Below, one piece after another: positions 31,792-42,023 of a stretch of DNA of 64,000 nt (the first letter of the stretch is position 1; each line of letters opens with the position of its first letter). The notes below the pieces were generated by a model, which searched no databases, was not told the origin of the DNA, and saw only the letters and a list, made by a program, of their open reading frames with translations. Location: contig ONBN01000006.1 in the NCBI GenBank assembly GCA_900316115.1, forward strand, positions 1 to 64,000. The letters run 5' to 3'. The translations under genes were made by a program, and so were the position numbers. The stretch is from an uncultured Eubacteriales bacterium (GTDB lineage Bacteria > Bacillota > Clostridia > Lachnospirales > Lachnospiraceae).

Positions 31792-34038
31792 ATGGAAACA
31801 AAGCAGGAAAATATTATTGCTGCCGATTATTCGGAGGTAATGCAGAAATCATATATTGATTATGCCATGAGCGTGATCATTTCCAGGGCGCTGCCGGATG
31901 TGCGGGACGGCCTGAAACCTGTACAAAGACGTACCCTTTATGATATGTATGAACTGGGGATACGGTATGACCGGCCTTACAGGAAATGTGCCCGTATTGT
32001 GGGAGATACCATGGGTAAATATCATCCTCATGGTGACAGCTCCATTTATGAGGCACTGGTAGTGATGGCCCAGGATTTCAAGAAAGGAAAGACCCTGGTA
32101 GACGGCCATGGAAACTTCGGATCCATAGAAGGAGACGGGGCCGCTGCCATGAGGTATACAGAGGCCAGGCTGGAAAAGCTGACCCAGGAAGTATTTCTTG
32201 CAGATCTTGACAAGGATGTAGTGGACTTTCTGCCTAACTTTGATGAGACAGAGAAAGAGCCGGAGGTGCTGCCTGTACGTATCCCCAATCTTCTGGTAAA
32301 TGGTGCAGACGGTATTGCGGTAGGTATGGCTACCAGCATTCCACCTCACAATCTTGGGGAAGTAGTGGATGCTGTAAAGGCATACATGAAAAATAATGAG
32401 ATCAGTGTAAAAGGGCTGATGCGTTATATGAAAGGACCTGATTTCCCTACAGGTGGAATCATTGTAAATAAAGATGAACTTTTGAATATTTATGAGACAG
32501 GAACCGGCAAGATCCGTATCCGTGGACGGGTACAGATCGAGAAGCAAAAGGGTGGAAGGCAGCTGCTTGTGATCACAGAGATCCCTTATACCATGCTGGG
32601 AGCCAATATCGGCAAATTCCTGAATGATGTGGCAGCACTGGTAGAGACAAAAAAGACCACAGATATCCTTGATATTTCCAACCAGTCCTCTAAAGAGGGG
32701 ATCCGTATTGTACTGGAACTGAAAAAGGATACAGATGTGGAGAACCTGACTAACATGCTGTATAAGAAAACCCGTCTGGAAGATACCTTTGGGGTAAATA
32801 TGCTTGCAGTAGCAGATGGAAGACCTGAGACTTTAAGCCTGAAACAGGTGATTGAGTACCATGTGGATTTCCTGTTTGAGATCACCACAAGAAAGTACAC
32901 CACCCTTCTTGCAAAAGAAATGGATAAAAAAGAGATCCAGGAAGGTCTGATCAAGGCCTGTGATGTGATCGACCTGATCATTGAGATCCTCCGTGGCAGC
33001 AAGAACCGTGAACAGGTGAAAAAATGTCTGGTAGAAGGTATCACAGAAGGAATCCGCTTTAAGTCAAAGGCAAGCCAGCAGGCAGCCGGGAAGCTGCATT
33101 TTTCTGAAAAGCAGGCAACTGCCATTCTGGAAATGCGTCTGTACCGTCTCATTGGTCTTGAGATCGAGGCTTTGGAGGCAGAATACAAGCAGACCATGGA
33201 CAATATTGCCAGATATGAGGATATTTTGAATAATTATGATTCCATGGCCCAGGTGATCATGGATGACCTGGATCAGATTAAGAAAGAATATACAGTAAAA
33301 CGGCGGACAACCATTGAGAATGCCCAGGAAGCTGTATATGAAGAGAAAAAGATGGAAGAGATGCAGGTCTGCTTCCTGATGGATCGTTTTGGCTATATGA
33401 AGCTGGTGGATATGAATGCTTATGAAAGAAACAAAGAAGCAGCCTATAGCGAGAACAAATATATCTTTACCTGTATGAATACAGATAAGATCTGCCTGTT
33501 TACCGACAGTGGACGGATGCATTCCATCAAAGTGGCAGATATCCCTCTGGGACGTTTCAGGGACAAGGGTACGCCTGTGGATAACTTAAGTAATTACGAA
33601 AGTGCAAAGGAACAGATCATATATGTGGCGCCTTTGGAGCAGATCAAAAACGGATCCCTGATGTTTGTGACAGCAGCTTCCATGTGTAAGCTGGTAAAAG
33701 GGGATGAATTTGATGTAGCAAAAAGGACCATTGCATCCACCAAATTAAATCCAGAGGATTCCCTGATCTTTGTAGGCCTTGCAGATGAGATGGAGCAGGT
33801 GGTATTTCAGACAAAGGATGGTTATTTCCTGAGATTCCTGAAGCAGGAGATCTCCTCCATGAAGAAGACCTCTGTAGGTGTAAGAGGCATGAAGCTGACA
33901 AATGGTGACGCTGTGGAGCATGCATATCTGCTGGAAGGCCACAGGGAATATACCATCTCCTATAAGGAAAAAGAATATTCCCTGAATAAGGTAAAACTGG
34001 CAAAAAGAGATACAAAAGGGGTAAAACCAAGGCTGTAA
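31792..34038 (+). CDS. parC: Type IIA topoisomerase subunit A (topoisomerase IV ParC)
   Basis: A 748-residue cleavage subunit. The winged-helix DNA-binding domain carries SRALPDVRDGLKPVQRRTLY and the active tyrosine in AAAMRYTEARL (about 117-127). The quinolone-resistance region reads GKYHPHGDSSIYEALV (Ser and Ile/Tyr near residue 80). A coiled-coil tower and a short beta-pinwheel C-terminal domain follow. No GyrA box (QRRGGKG-type) is present in the C-terminal domain, which supports ParC. AGAGG lies nine bases before the start. Confidence 0.88.
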   Translation: METKQENIIAADYSEVMQKSYIDYAMSVIISRALPDVRDGLKPVQRRTLYDMYELGIRYDRPYRKCARIVGDTMGKYHPHGDSSIYEALVVMAQDFKKGKTLVDGHGNFGSIEGDGAAAMRYTEARLEKLTQEVFLADLDKDVVDFLPNFDETEKEPEVLPVRIPNLLVNGADGIAVGMATSIPPHNLGEVVDAVKAYMKNNEISVKGLMRYMKGPDFPTGGIIVNKDELLNIYETGTGKIRIRGRVQIEKQKGGRQLLVITEIPYTMLGANIGKFLNDVAALVETKKTTDILDISNQSSKEGIRIVLELKKDTDVENLTNMLYKKTRLEDTFGVNMLAVADGRPETLSLKQVIEYHVDFLFEITTRKYTTLLAKEMDKKEIQEGLIKACDVIDLIIEILRGSKNREQVKKCLVEGITEGIRFKSKASQQAAGKLHFSEKQATAILEMRLYRLIGLEIEALEAEYKQTMDNIARYEDILNNYDSMAQVIMDDLDQIKKEYTVKRRTTIENAQEAVYEEKKMEEMQVCFLMDRFGYMKLVDMNAYERNKEAAYSENKYIFTCMNTDKICLFTDSGRMHSIKVADIPLGRFRDKGTPVDNLSNYESAKEQIIYVAPLEQIKNGSLMFVTAASMCKLVKGDEFDVAKRTIASTKLNPEDSLIFVGLADEMEQVVFQTKDGYFLRFLKQEISSMKKTSVGVRGMKLTNGDAVEHAYLLEGHREYTISYKEKEYSLNKVKLAKRDTKGVKPRL

Positions 34039-34061
34039 GGCATATATTAAGGAAAAAGTCC

Positions 34062-34090
34062 TTGCAATTGCCGGAAATTGGTGCTACAAT
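34062..34090 (+). promoter_or_regulatory. Promoter of the rimP-nusA-infB operon
   Basis: TTGCAA, 17 bases, TACAAT, 25 bases after the parC stop. Confidence 0.7.
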
Positions 34091-34121
34091 GGCAAAAGAT
34101 ACTAAGAACTTGTTGGCATAG

Positions 34122-34146
34122 GAGTGGGCAGACGCCCACTCTTTTT
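34122..34146 (+). terminator. Leader terminator (attenuator) before rimP
   Basis: GAGTGGGC-AGAC-GCCCACTC is a perfect 8-bp stem followed by five T, about 32 bases after the promoter and inside the operon leader. In Bacillus subtilis a NusA-dependent terminator in the same place lets NusA control its own operon; a like role is inferred here. Confidence 0.75.
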
Positions 34147-34184
34147 GCTGATAAAGGGATATGTTGGAAAGGCAGGTGGGAAGC

Positions 34185-34649
34185 ATGAGCAGACGAGAAG
34201 AATATCAGCAGAGGGCAGAAGCACTTCTGACTCCTATTGTGGAAGAACAGGGCTTTGAACTGGTAGATGTAGAATACGTAAAAGAAGCAGGATGCTGGTA
34301 TTTGCGAGGCTACATTGACAAACCAGGCGGGATCACAGTGAATGACTGTGAAGCTGTAAGCCGTATTTTCAGTGACAAGCTGGACGAACAGGATTTTATT
34401 GAGGACAGTTATATCATGGAGATCAGCTCTCCGGGACTGGACCGGCCGCTGAAAAAAGAAAAGGACTTTGCCAGGAGCCTTGGAAAGCTGGTAGAAATCC
34501 GGACCTACCGGCCTATTGAAAAACAGAAAGAATTTTGCGGTGTTCTGACCGCATATGATGGTAACAGTGTGACGATTGACAAGGATGGGCAGAACCGGGT
34601 ATTTGACCGGAAAGAGATCGCACTGATCCGGCTGGCAATTCAGTTTTAA
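34185..34649 (+). CDS. rimP: Ribosome maturation factor RimP
   Basis: A 154-residue RimP (YlxS). The N-domain reads IVEEQGFELVDVEYVKEAGCWYLRGYIDKPGGITVNDCEAVSR, and the family signature EISSPGLDRPLKKEKDF follows. A C-terminal Sm-like domain ends the protein. It helps assemble the 30S subunit. The start at 34185 (MSRREEYQQRAEALL) follows AGGTGG; an in-frame ATG at 34161 would add eight unconserved residues. It is the first gene of the operon continuing with nusA. Confidence 0.93.
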   Translation: MSRREEYQQRAEALLTPIVEEQGFELVDVEYVKEAGCWYLRGYIDKPGGITVNDCEAVSRIFSDKLDEQDFIEDSYIMEISSPGLDRPLKKEKDFARSLGKLVEIRTYRPIEKQKEFCGVLTAYDGNSVTIDKDGQNRVFDRKEIALIRLAIQF

Positions 34650-34676
34650 GGACTTATTTAGGAGGAAAAGAGAAAA

Positions 34677-35867
34677 ATGAACAGAGAGTTAATGGAAGCA
34701 CTGGATACGCTGGAAAAAGAAAAAAATATCAGCAAGGAGACTCTGCTGGAAGCAATCGAGCAGTCCCTGATCCAGGCTTGCAAGAACCATTTCGGAAAGG
34801 CAGACAACGTGCATGTCAGCATTAACAGGGAGACCTGTGATTTTGGTGTATATGCAGACCGGACCGTTGTTGAATATGTGGAAGATCCGGTGGAGGAAGT
34901 ATCCCTGGAAGATGCAAGAAAGATCAATGCAAATGCAGAGATCGGTGATGTGGTAAAGGTTCAGATCCATTCTGACAAATTCGGAAGGATCGCTACACAG
35001 AATGCCAAGAACGTGATCCTTCAGAAGATCCGTGAGGAAGAGCGTAAGGTTCTGTATGACCAGTATTACGGCATTGAGAAAGAAGTTGTTACAGGTATTG
35101 TACAGCGTGTTATGGGCAGGAATGTAAGCATCAACCTTGGTAAGGCAGATGCAGTCCTCAGTGAGAATGAGCAGGTGAAGGGCGAGACATTTGAGCCTAC
35201 TGAGCATATCAAGGTTTATATCCTGGAAGTAAAGGATACACCGAAAGGACCTCGTATCCTTGTATCCAGAACACATCCGGGTCTTGTAAAACGTCTTTTC
35301 GAGTCTGAGGTTGCAGAGGTAAAAGACGGTACTGTAGAGATCAAGAGCATTGCCAGAGAGGCTGGTTCCCGTACAAAGATCGCTGTATGGAGCAATGATC
35401 CGGACGTAGATCCTGTAGGAGCCTGCGTTGGTGTGAACGGTTCCCGTGTAGGAGCTATTGTAAATGAGCTTCGTGGTGAGAAGATCGATATCATCAACTG
35501 GGATGAGAACCCGGCGATCCTGATCGAGAATGCGTTAAGCCCTGCAAAGGTGATCGCAGTTATGGCAGATCCGGATGAGAAGACTGCACTTGTAGTCGTA
35601 CCGGATTACCAGCTTTCCCTTGCTATTGGTAAAGAAGGACAGAATGCCCGTCTGGCAGCCCGTCTTACAGGCTTCAAGATCGATATCAAGAGTGAGACAC
35701 AGGCAAAAGAATCCGGAGACTTCTATGACTATGACGAGGATGAAGACGACGAGTATTACGATGAGGACGAATATGAGGAGTCTGTAGAAGCAGAGGTTCA
35801 GGATTCTGAAGAGGCTCAGCCGGAAGCTGAAGCAGAGCTGTCTTCAGAAGAAACAGAGGAAGCATGA
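34677..35867 (+). CDS. nusA: Transcription termination/antitermination protein NusA
   Basis: A 396-residue NusA. The N-terminal RNA-polymerase-binding domain (1-125) is followed by an S1 domain (about 130-200: [26 protein letters not shown]), then KH1 and KH2 ([22 protein letters not shown], then [25 protein letters not shown]). The last ~50 residues are a very acidic D/E/Y-rich tail ([15 protein letters not shown]). The E. coli C-terminal acidic repeats are absent, as usual in Firmicutes. It modulates pausing and termination and may act on the attenuator in its own leader. Confidence 0.96.
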   Translation: MNRELMEALDTLEKEKNISKETLLEAIEQSLIQACKNHFGKADNVHVSINRETCDFGVYADRTVVEYVEDPVEEVSLEDARKINANAEIGDVVKVQIHSDKFGRIATQNAKNVILQKIREEERKVLYDQYYGIEKEVVTGIVQRVMGRNVSINLGKADAVLSENEQVKGETFEPTEHIKVYILEVKDTPKGPRILVSRTHPGLVKRLFESEVAEVKDGTVEIKSIAREAGSRTKIAVWSNDPDVDPVGACVGVNGSRVGAIVNELRGEKIDIINWDENPAILIENALSPAKVIAVMADPDEKTALVVVPDYQLSLAIGKEGQNARLAARLTGFKIDIKSETQAKESGDFYDYDEDEDDEYYDEDEYEESVEAEVQDSEEAQPEAEAELSSEETEEA

Positions 35868-36142
35868 AAGCAAAAGGCAAGATCCCTATGCGGCAGTGTA
35901 CAGGCTGCAGGGAAATGAAAAATAAAAAAGAAATGATCCGGGTTTTAAGAACCGGTGAAGGAGAGATCCTTCTGGATGCAACCGGGAAGAAGAACGGCCG
36001 TGGTGCTTATATCTGCTTTTCCAGGGAATGCCTGGAAAAGGCCAGGAAGAACCATGGGCTGGAGCGCTCCCTGAAGGTATCCATTCCGGATGAGGTTTAT
36101 GACAGCCTGGAAAAGGAGTTTGACGGAATTGATTCAAAATAA
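35864..36142 (+). CDS. rnpM: RNase P modulator RnpM (YlxR family)
   Basis: A 92-residue YlxR protein. The signature begins PMRQCTGCREMKNKKEMIRVLR, and GRGAYICFSRECLEKARK follows (about 7-63). YlxR/RnpM proteins bind RNA and have been reported to modulate RNase P. The start overlaps the nusA stop by four bases (ATGA). The gene encoding RNase P RNA is in the same window at 19.1 kb, though not linked by operon. Confidence 0.93.
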   Translation: MKAKGKIPMRQCTGCREMKNKKEMIRVLRTGEGEILLDATGKKNGRGAYICFSRECLEKARKNHGLERSLKVSIPDEVYDSLEKEFDGIDSK

Positions 36143-36461
36143 AGCATTATCACTGTTAGGGCTTGCCACAAAGGCAGGAAAGACGGTAAGCGGCGAGTTT
36201 TCCACTGAAAAATCCGTAAAGTCCGGCAAAGGCTATCTTGTTCTTGTTGCCGGGGACTCATCCGATAATACAAAAAAGAAATTCCGGAATATGTGTGCTT
36301 ATTATCAGGTGCCTTTGTTTATCCTTAAAGAAGACAAGGAAATGCTGGGAAAAGCCATGGGCAAAGAATTCCGGGCCAGCGCAGCAGTGCAGGATGAGAA
36401 TTTTGCAAATGCACTGATCAAGAAGCTGGCAGAAAGTGGTATTTCTCCAGAGGAGGCATAA
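36129..36461 (+). CDS. L7Ae/L30e-family ribosomal protein-like RNA-binding protein (YlxQ)
   Basis: A member of the L7Ae family that binds kink-turn RNA, in its usual place between rnpM and infB. The conserved N-terminus IQNKALSLLGLATKAGKTVSGE begins right after a TTG at 36129 that has AAGGAG ten bases upstream, inside the end of rnpM. This gives a 110-residue protein and a 14-base overlap. An ATG at 36090 would add 13 residues that do not match the family. The body reads LVLVAGDSSDNTKKKFRNMCAYY ... VPLFIL, the typical L7Ae core. Confidence 0.85.
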   Translation: MIQNKALSLLGLATKAGKTVSGEFSTEKSVKSGKGYLVLVAGDSSDNTKKKFRNMCAYYQVPLFILKEDKEMLGKAMGKEFRASAAVQDENFANALIKKLAESGISPEEA

Positions 36462-36549
36462 CCACCAGATATTATAGATTCCCTTTTGCAAAAGAGAAAT
36501 AAAGCAGCTTATCTGCTTTACAGGTATTTGGTAAGAAGGAGGAATGTAA

Positions 36550-39500
36550 ATGGCCAGAATCAGGGTACATGAGCTTGCCAAAGAGCTGGGAAGGCAAAAC
36601 AGGGAGATTATGGAATTATTAAGAGCTGAAGGGATCGATGTAAAAAGCCATATGAGTAATGTGGAGGAATCCCGGGCAGCTGTTATCAGACAAAAAATAA
36701 AGGATCTAGGAAAGGAGAAAGATACGAAATTGGAGACTCCTAAGACAGAAGAAAAGGTAGTTACGGCGAAGACGGATGCTGAAAAGGCTGAAGCGCCGAA
36801 AAAGAAAAAGAATATTATCCGTGTATATCATGCACAGAATGCCAGTGATGGCGGAAAAGGCAGAAAGAAACCAGCAGGTGAGAAACGTCAGAGACCACAG
36901 GGCACACGCCCTGCTCAGGCAAGAAGCCAGGCAGCACCGGCAAAACCTGCAGCAAAACCGGCAGAGAGCGTAAAGCCAGCTGAAAGTGCAAAACCAGCAG
37001 AGACTGCAAAACCAGCAGAGACTGCAAAACCAACAGAAGCTGTAAAGCCATCTGCAGCTCCGGTACAGGCAGCAAAACCAGCAGAGACAAAACCGGTTGA
37101 AAATGTAAAACCAGCAGAGACTGTGAAACCATCTGCATCTGCAGCTCCAGTGCAGGCAGCAAAGCCGGCAGAGACAAGACAGAATTCTGACAGACCGAGA
37201 AACGAAGGCGGCAGACCACAGGGCACAGGCAGAGGAGAGAACCGTCCTGCAGGAAACGGAAATGGACAGTCAGGCCGTGGATTCCGTGGCAATGATAACC
37301 GTAATGGGGAGAGAAGAAGCTTTGACCGCCAGGGTGGCGGCCGTCCTCAGAGAAACAGTGATGGCACACAGAGAAATCCAAGATTTGGAGAAAGTAACGG
37401 ACGTCCGGCACGTTCCAACGACGGAAGACCTTCAAGACCAGGAGATTCCAGGCCAGGACAGCGCCAGGGCGCAGGTCAGGGCGGACGCTTTGGCCAGGGC
37501 AGACCACAGGGCGCAGGCAGAGGCGAAGGCCGTCCGGATAACCGTGACAACAGAGGAGAAGGCAGAGGAGACGGACGTTTCGGCCAGGGAAGAGGCGGCC
37601 AGCGTCAGGGTGCAAGAAGAAGCGGAGGCGCTTCCGATGCAGTGTTTACTCCTGAGCTTACAAAAGGCACCAAGGACAGCAAGCGTGAGCGTGACAGAGA
37701 AAATAAAAACAAAAAGAAAGATTTCGAGAAGACCGGTGGCGGACACAGACCAAATCAGGGTGGCCGCGGCATGGTATCCAGACTGCCAAAGGCACTTCAG
37801 AAGCTGGCTCCTCAGCAGAAACAGCCGGAAGAGAAAAAGCAGCCTGAAGTAAAAGAGATCACCCTGCCGGAGAAGATGACCATCCGTGAACTGGCAGAAG
37901 CAATGAAAATGCAGCCATCTGTAATCGTGAAAAAGCTTTTCATGCAGGGTCAGATGGTAACAGTAAACCATGAGATCGATTTTGAAAAAGCACAGGAAAT
38001 CGCCATGGACTTTGACATCATTGCAGAGCAGGAAGAGAAGGTGGATGTGATCGGAGAGCTTCTGAAAGAAGAGGAAGAAGACGAGTCCACTATGGTATCC
38101 AGACCGCCTGTTGTATGTGTAATGGGTCACGTTGACCATGGTAAAACATCCCTTCTGGATGCGATCCGTAAGACAAATGTTACACGAGGCGAGGCTGGCG
38201 GTATCACCCAGCACATTGGTGCTTATGTGGTAGATATCAATGGTCAGAAGATCACATTCCTTGACACACCTGGACATGAGGCATTTACAGCTATGCGTAT
38301 GCGTGGTGCCAATGCCACAGATATTGCAGTGCTTGTAGTTGCAGCAGATGATGGTGTTATGCCACAGACTGTAGAGGCTATCAGCCATGCAAAGGCAGCA
38401 GGGGTAGAGATCATTGTTGCCATTAACAAGATCGATAAACCAAGTGCAAATATTGAGCGTGTAAAACAGGAACTTTCCGAGTATGAACTGATTCCTGAGG
38501 ACTGGGGTGGAAGCACAGCCTTTGTACCTGTTTCTGCGAAGACAGGAGAAGGCATTGAGGATCTCCTTGAGATGATCCTTCTTACAGCAGAGGTTTCCGA
38601 GCTGAAGGCTAATCCTAACCGTGCAGCAAGAGGTCTTGTGATCGAGGCACAGCTGGATAAAGGTAAAGGCCCTGTTGCCACCATTCTTGTACAGAAGGGT
38701 ACTCTTCATGTTGGTGACTTTATTGCAGCAGGCGCATGCAGCGGTAAGGTACGTGCAATGATGGATGACAAGGGACGCAGGGTAAAAGAAGCCGGCCCAT
38801 CCACACCTGTGGAGATCCTGGGACTTGGCGATGTGCCAAACGCAGGAGAGGTACTGATGTCCTTTGAGAATGATAAAGAAGCCAAGAACTTTGCAGCAGC
38901 CTTTGTATCTGAGAATAAAAACCGTCTGTTGGAAGAGACTAAGGGCAAGCTTTCTCTTGACAATCTGTTTGACCAGATCCAGGCAAGTGACCTGAAAGAG
39001 CTGCCGATCATTGTAAAGGCAGACGTACAGGGATCTGTGGAAGCAGTAAAACAGAGTCTTGTAAAGCTTTCCAACGAGGAAGTTGTAGTAAGAGTGATCC
39101 ATGGTGGCGTTGGTGCCATCAATGAGTCTGATGTAAGCCTGGCTGCTACCTCCAACGCTATTATCATCGGATTTAACGTGCGTCCTGATACCTCTGCAAA
39201 GCAGCTGGCAGAGCAGGAGGGTGTAGATCTTCGTCTGTACAAGGTTATCTATCAGGCAATCGAAGATGTGGAAGCAGCCATGAAGGGTATGCTTGATCCG
39301 ATCTTTGAAGAGAAAGTGATCGGTCATGCAGAGGTTCGTCAGCTGTTCAAGGCATCCGGTATCGGTACAATCGCTGGAAGCTATGTTCTGGATGGTATTT
39401 TCCAGAGGAACTGCAAGGTGCGTATTTCCAGAGGTGAGGAGCAGATCTATGAAGGTGAGCTTGCATCCCTGAAGAGATTTAAAGATGATGTAAAAGAAGT

Positions 39501-39600
39501 TAAAGCAGGCTATGAATGTGGTCTTGTATTTAACGATTTCAATGATGTAAAAGAAGAAGATAAGATTGAAGCGTATATCATGGTAGAAGTACCAAGATAG
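36550..39600 (+). CDS. infB: Translation initiation factor IF-2
   Basis: A 1016-residue IF-2. A short N-terminal domain ([36 protein letters not shown]) is followed by a long low-complexity extension: KPAE-type repeats (about 130-215), then a G/R/Q/N-rich stretch (about 215-370). The second IF2N domain ([22 protein letters not shown]) comes at about 445. The GTPase domain has [17 protein letters not shown] (about 523), DTPGHEAF and NKIDKP. Domains II, III and IV follow, ending in the initiator-tRNA-binding part. It brings fMet-tRNA to the 30S subunit and joins the 50S. GGAGG precedes the start. Confidence 0.97.
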   Translation: MARIRVHELAKELGRQNREIMELLRAEGIDVKSHMSNVEESRAAVIRQKIKDLGKEKDTKLETPKTEEKVVTAKTDAEKAEAPKKKKNIIRVYHAQNASDGGKGRKKPAGEKRQRPQGTRPAQARSQAAPAKPAAKPAESVKPAESAKPAETAKPAETAKPTEAVKPSAAPVQAAKPAETKPVENVKPAETVKPSASAAPVQAAKPAETRQNSDRPRNEGGRPQGTGRGENRPAGNGNGQSGRGFRGNDNRNGERRSFDRQGGGRPQRNSDGTQRNPRFGESNGRPARSNDGRPSRPGDSRPGQRQGAGQGGRFGQGRPQGAGRGEGRPDNRDNRGEGRGDGRFGQGRGGQRQGARRSGGASDAVFTPELTKGTKDSKRERDRENKNKKKDFEKTGGGHRPNQGGRGMVSRLPKALQKLAPQQKQPEEKKQPEVKEITLPEKMTIRELAEAMKMQPSVIVKKLFMQGQMVTVNHEIDFEKAQEIAMDFDIIAEQEEKVDVIGELLKEEEEDESTMVSRPPVVCVMGHVDHGKTSLLDAIRKTNVTRGEAGGITQHIGAYVVDINGQKITFLDTPGHEAFTAMRMRGANATDIAVLVVAADDGVMPQTVEAISHAKAAGVEIIVAINKIDKPSANIERVKQELSEYELIPEDWGGSTAFVPVSAKTGEGIEDLLEMILLTAEVSELKANPNRAARGLVIEAQLDKGKGPVATILVQKGTLHVGDFIAAGACSGKVRAMMDDKGRRVKEAGPSTPVEILGLGDVPNAGEVLMSFENDKEAKNFAAAFVSENKNRLLEETKGKLSLDNLFDQIQASDLKELPIIVKADVQGSVEAVKQSLVKLSNEEVVVRVIHGGVGAINESDVSLAATSNAIIIGFNVRPDTSAKQLAEQEGVDLRLYKVIYQAIEDVEAAMKGMLDPIFEEKVIGHAEVRQLFKASGIGTIAGSYVLDGIFQRNCKVRISRGEEQIYEGELASLKRFKDDVKEVKAGYECGLVFNDFNDVKEEDKIEAYIMVEVPR

Positions 39601-39622
39601 AACATCTCATAAAAGACGTCTA

Positions 39623-39674
39623 GGATAACGGCACAGCTTTACCGCAGGGGATCTGCAAGGGCTGTGCCGTATCC
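39623..39674 (+). promoter_or_regulatory. Long hairpin between infB and rbfA
   Basis: ACGGCACAGC (39628-39637) pairs perfectly with GCTGTGCCGT (39661-39670), extended by GGAT/ATCC outside and GCAG/CTGC inside the loop. There is no T-run, so it is more likely an RNA processing or stability element than a terminator. Confidence 0.55.
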
Positions 39675-39701
39675 GGGCAGGCGTCAGGATAGGAGACAAT
39701 T

Positions 39702-40112
39702 ATGAGAAAAAACAGCATTAAGAATACCAGGATCAACGGAGAAGTGCAGAAGGAATTAAGCAAGATCATCTGTGAGGAGATCAAGGATCCACGTATTCAT
39801 CCAATGACATCTGTCATGGCGGTGGAAGTGGCTCCTGATCTGAAAACATGTAAGGCATTTATCAGTGTCCTGGGCAATGACGAAGCAAAGCAGTCCACAA
39901 TAAAGGGACTGAAAAATGCAGAAGGATATATCCGCCGGGAACTTGCCAGAACATTGAACCTGAGGAATACTCCTGAGATTCGTTTTATTCTGGACGAATC
40001 CATTGAATATGGTGTGAATATGTCAAAGCTGATCGATGATGTAATGATGAAGGATTCAAAAGCATCACAGCCTGACCAGGAAGAGGAACCAGGAGACGGA
40101 AGGGAAGAGTGA
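39702..40112 (+). CDS. rbfA: Ribosome-binding factor A
   Basis: A 136-residue RbfA with a KH-like fold. The conserved segments are INGEVQKELSKIICEEIKDPRI, AVEVAPDLKTCKAFISVLG and IRRELARTLNLRNTPEIRFILDESIEYG (about 8-105), with a short acidic tail. It matures 16S rRNA and the 30S subunit. The ribosome-binding site is AGGAG. It lies 101 bases after infB, separated by a long hairpin. Confidence 0.95.
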   Translation: MRKNSIKNTRINGEVQKELSKIICEEIKDPRIHPMTSVMAVEVAPDLKTCKAFISVLGNDEAKQSTIKGLKNAEGYIRRELARTLNLRNTPEIRFILDESIEYGVNMSKLIDDVMMKDSKASQPDQEEEPGDGREE

Positions 40113-40124
40113 CGAGGTAAAGAT

Positions 40125-41087
40125 ATGGAAAGGATTGAAGAGATACTGAATGGCGTTAAGACATTGGGGATCGGAGGTCATGTCCGGCCGGATGGAGACT
40201 GTGTAGGCTCCTGTATGGCATTATATCTGTACATCAGAAAGTATTTTCCGCAGATCAAAGCGGACATTTATCTGGAAAGTCCAAAGCCGGTTTTTCAGTA
40301 TATCAGTCATATTGAAGACATCAAGACAGAAACAGAAGGGGACAGACAGTACGACCTTTTTGTTACCTGTGACGTAAGCGCAGGGGACAGGCTTGCAGTT
40401 GCAGGGGAATATTTTGAGCATGCAAAGAAAACAGCATGCATTGATCATCATGTAAGCAATCCGGGATTTGCAGACGTAAATCATGTGGAGGGCGAGGTAA
40501 GCTCTGCCTGTGAAGTGCTTTACGGGCTTTTAGATCCTAAGAAAGTGGATAAAGATATTGCTACAGCTATTTATACAGGTATTGTGCATGATACAGGCGT
40601 GTTCCAGTATTCCTCCACAACACCAAAGACCATGCGGATCGCTGCAAAGCTGATGGAAACAGGATTTAATTTCAGTAAGATCATTGACGAGTCTTTTTAC
40701 CAGAAGACCTATCAGCAGAACCAGGTTATGGGCCGTATACTGGCAGAGAGCATTATGCTGCTGGACGGGAAATGCATCGTAGGCTGCATGAAGAAACATG
40801 ACATGGATTTTTACGGTGTGGAAGGCAAGGACCTGGATGGTGTTGTAAGCCAGCTACGCCTTACCCAAGGTGTGGAAGTTGCCATGTTCCTGTACGAAGT
40901 GGAAAGCCAGGTATTTAAGGTTTCCCTGCGTTCCAATGGCAAAGTGGATGTAAGCGCCATTGCCGTTTATTTTGGCGGAGGCGGGCATATGCGTGCAGCA
41001 GGCTGTGATATGGCAGGCTCTGTATATGATGTGATCAATAACGTATCCGAACAGATCGAGAAACAGCTGCTGGGACAGGACGAATAA
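40125..41087 (+). CDS. nrnA: DHH-family nanoRNase / 3'-phosphoadenosine 5'-phosphate phosphatase
   Basis: A 320-residue DHH-DHHA1 protein. The DHH domain has GGHVRPDGDCVGSCMAL (about 18-34), TCDVSAGDRL and ACIDHHVSNPGF (DHH, about 108). The DHHA1 domain ends with FGGGGHMRAAGCDM. NrnA degrades short RNA oligonucleotides and dephosphorylates pAp. It lies between rbfA and truB and shares one base with the truB start. Confidence 0.93.
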   Translation: MERIEEILNGVKTLGIGGHVRPDGDCVGSCMALYLYIRKYFPQIKADIYLESPKPVFQYISHIEDIKTETEGDRQYDLFVTCDVSAGDRLAVAGEYFEHAKKTACIDHHVSNPGFADVNHVEGEVSSACEVLYGLLDPKKVDKDIATAIYTGIVHDTGVFQYSSTTPKTMRIAAKLMETGFNFSKIIDESFYQKTYQQNQVMGRILAESIMLLDGKCIVGCMKKHDMDFYGVEGKDLDGVVSQLRLTQGVEVAMFLYEVESQVFKVSLRSNGKVDVSAIAVYFGGGGHMRAAGCDMAGSVYDVINNVSEQIEKQLLGQDE

Positions 41088-41971
41088 TGGACGGGATCAT
41101 TGTAATCAGAAAAGAAAAGGGTTATACCTCCCATGATGTGGTAGCAAAGCTTCGTGGGATTCTTTCCATGAAAAAGATCGGCCATACAGGTACTCTGGAT
41201 CCGGAGGCAGAAGGTGTGCTTCCGGTTGCCCTTGGCAAGGGTACCCGGCTGGTGGACATGCTTACAGATAAAGAAAAGACTTATGAAGCAGTACTGCGTC
41301 TGGGAGTGGTGACAGATACCCAGGATATGACAGGTACTGTACTGGAAGAACATCCGGTGGATGTAGCAGAAGAACAGATCAGAGAGACGGTAAAAGGCTT
41401 TCTTGGAGAACAGATGCAGGTTCCGCCTATGTATTCTGCGCTGAAGGTAAACGGCAAAAAGCTGTATGAACTGGCAAGGGAAGGCAAAGTGGTGGAGCGT
41501 AAGGCAAGATCTGTATTTTTTTATGGGATACAGATCCAGAAGATTGACCTGCCGCTTATAAAGCTTACAGTTACCTGCAGCAAAGGCACATATATACGTA
41601 CCTTGTGTAACGATATTGGAGAAGCCTTAGGCTGCGGAGGCTGTATGGAAAGCCTTGTAAGGACAAAGGTGGGAAGATACACACTGGAAGAAGCCCATAC
41701 TCTGGCGCAGGTGGAAGAAGCAAGGGATCAGGGGACACTATCTGATCTTATTTTCCCTGTAGAAGAGGTGCTTGGTGAATATCCACAGCTTATATGCACA
41801 AAGGCAGGTGACAGGCTGCTTCAAAACGGCAATCCCCTGATCCAGGAACTGGTAAAGGGAGAGGCAAAAGAGGGCTGGGTACGTATGTGTGACAGCGCAG
41901 GGCGTTTTGCAGGAATCTATCAGTGGAATCCTGGCAAACAAAGGTATTTCCCTGTGAAAATGTTTATCTGA
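41087..41971 (+). CDS. truB: tRNA pseudouridine(55) synthase
   Basis: A 294-residue TruB. The N-terminus MDGIIVIRKEKGYTSHDVVAKLR and the catalytic motif KKIGHTGTLDPEAEGVLPVALGK (nucleophile Asp about residue 38) are present, and the C-terminal PUA-type part ends VKMFI. It forms pseudouridine 55 in the T arm of tRNAs. The start overlaps the nrnA stop (TAATG). Confidence 0.95.
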   Translation: MDGIIVIRKEKGYTSHDVVAKLRGILSMKKIGHTGTLDPEAEGVLPVALGKGTRLVDMLTDKEKTYEAVLRLGVVTDTQDMTGTVLEEHPVDVAEEQIRETVKGFLGEQMQVPPMYSALKVNGKKLYELAREGKVVERKARSVFFYGIQIQKIDLPLIKLTVTCSKGTYIRTLCNDIGEALGCGGCMESLVRTKVGRYTLEEAHTLAQVEEARDQGTLSDLIFPVEEVLGEYPQLICTKAGDRLLQNGNPLIQELVKGEAKEGWVRMCDSAGRFAGIYQWNPGKQRYFPVKMFI

Positions 41972-42023
41972 CCCCACACCGGATTTTTGCGCATTTGATT
42001 TGACTTGAATTAAGGAGCAGATT

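Noticed and set aside
36483..36519. Palindrome CTTTTGCAAAAG and hairpin AAAGCAG-CTTAT-CTGCTTT before infB
   Set aside because: Short and A/T-rich with no T-run; could be chance. Kept only as a note on the L7Ae-infB gap.
37432..39327. Minus-strand open frame of 631 codons opposite infB
   Set aside because: Mirror frame of a highly conserved gene with biased codons; the translation has no recognisable domain.
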